Assembly (NCBI RefSeq): GCF_002257455.1
Contig: NZ_NCKN01000014.1
Span: 1-32,185, forward strand
Direction of reading: 5' to 3'
DNA: 32,185 nt
From: Microbacterium sp. 13-71-7
GTDB taxonomy: Bacteria > Actinomycetota > Actinomycetes > Actinomycetales > Microbacteriaceae
The notes beneath the pieces are model-generated. The model was not told the DNA's origin and searched no databases. It was given only the letters and a program-made list of their open reading frames with translations. The first letter of the stretch is position 1, and the number at the start of each line of letters is the position of its first letter. A program made the translations under genes and the position numbers. Of this stretch, positions 31,652-32,185 are shown in pieces.

Positions 31652-32185
31652 TCAGCGCCCGTAGCGCGTGACGATCTCCTCGGTGAGCGGGGGCCAGATC
31701 CGCTTGTGCTCCTCGCCGAACGGCACGCCGGAGAGGAACGCGGCCGCGACATCGCGCGACCGGTCGATGAACAGGAAGCTGCCGAGCGCGCCGAAGTGGC
31801 CGGCGGTCTCGGGCGGGAGCCCGTCGCCCAGCCAGTGCGGGCTCTTGACGCCCTTGAGCTCGAAGCCGAGGCCCCACTGGTTGTCCGGAAAGGAGCCGTA
31901 GCCGGGCACGAGGCCGCGCAGCCCCTGGTGCGAGACGGTGAGCGCGAGATCCCGCAGCGCGGCAGGGATGAGCGTGGGGCGCAGCACCTCTCGGCCGAAG
32001 ATCAGCAGGTCCTCGATCGAGGCGGATGCCCCGGCCGACGGGCGGCCCGTCACGTCCGTGCGCTCCATGCCGAGCGGGAGCGTCACCTCGCGCAGCATCC
32101 AGTCCGAGAAGTCCATGCCGACGGCCTCGGCGACGTGCGCGGCGAGGGCGTCGAACCCGGCGTTCGAGTAGATGCGCCGCTCGCC
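31652..32185 (-). CDS. Serine hydrolase of the beta-lactamase/class C penicillin-binding fold, C-terminal part
   Basis: The last 177 residues of a protein that enters from the right edge. The reading frame is open to the edge and starts with ERRIYSNAGFDALAAHVAEA, in which YSN is the Tyr-x-Asn motif of class C beta-lactamases and related esterases. Near the end, TAGHFGALGSFLFIDRSRD supplies the HxG box that replaces KTG in this family, and FPDNQWGLGFEL is a typical strand before it. The catalytic SxxK motif lies outside the window. Substrate unknown: esterase, peptidase or lactamase are all possible. The internal ATG at 32116 is not the true start. Confidence 0.85.
   Translation of the reverse strand, partial: GERRIYSNAGFDALAAHVAEAVGMDFSDWMLREVTLPLGMERTDVTGRPSAGASASIEDLLIFGREVLRPTLIPAALRDLALTVSHQGLRGLVPGYGSFPDNQWGLGFELKGVKSPHWLGDGLPPETAGHFGALGSFLFIDRSRDVAAAFLSGVPFGEEHKRIWPPLTEEIVTRYGR

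Noticed and set aside
1..32185. CRISPR arrays, rRNA, tRNA and insertion sequences
   Set aside because: No regularly spaced repeats, RNA gene signatures, transposase frames or target-site duplications were recognised on either strand.

Overview
The window is high-GC (about 70% by eye) DNA that reads like a Microbacteriaceae chromosome, most probably Microbacterium or a close relative. The grounds are a coproporphyrin-type heme cluster with HemQ, many start codons lying six bases after a TAnnnT hexamer, ATGA/GTGA gene overlaps, and short hairpin repeats that I recall from that group. I see no rRNA, tRNA, CRISPR array, insertion sequence or prophage, and no gene-free stretch longer than 300 bases.

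Region 1 (1-8272) is heme biosynthesis. On the minus strand run hemE-hemY, three small membrane or envelope genes (YtxH-like, holin-like, DUF3618), then hemQ-hemC-hemD-hemB, with hemB cut by the window edge. hemA is divergent on the plus strand. HemA, HemB, HemC, HemD and HemE build coproporphyrinogen III; HemY and HemQ serve the coproporphyrin branch. The ferrochelatase is not in the window.

Region 2 (8323-11433) is a set of small accessory genes: an Arr rifamycin ADP-ribosyltransferase, a two-gene SRPBCC / ArsR-SRPBCC operon with a perfect 16-bp operator between its -35 and -10 elements, a VapBC-type toxin-antitoxin pair, a HhH-GPD DNA-repair protein, and a tandem 40-bp dispersed repeat.

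Region 3 (11438-27917) is the main point of interest, a probable N-glycan utilisation locus. One operon (minus strand) encodes a lipoprotein solute-binding protein, two ABC permeases, a GH20 hexosaminidase and a secreted GH18 endo-beta-N-acetylglucosaminidase, followed by a GH29 fucosidase. A divergent operon encodes sulfatase, GH5_18-like beta-mannosidase and sulfatase, all overlapping. Further on are a LacI regulator and a divergent GH38 alpha-mannosidase. Two 16-bp palindromes differing at one base lie in the two divergent promoter regions and tie the locus to the LacI protein. Only the endoglycosidase and the binding protein carry export signals, so the glycan is probably clipped outside, imported, and desulfated and dismantled in the cytoplasm. 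A cytidylyltransferase-like gene sits inside the locus without a clear role.

Region 4 (28087-32185) holds luxS, an unknown membrane protein, an epoxide-hydrolase-like gene divergent from a YafY/WYL regulator with an inverted repeat between them, and a serine hydrolase (beta-lactamase fold) cut by the right edge.

Two patterns cross the whole window: the palindrome GGATCC is several times more frequent than base composition predicts, and dispersed hairpin repeats lie between genes and, in two cases, apparently inside reading frames.
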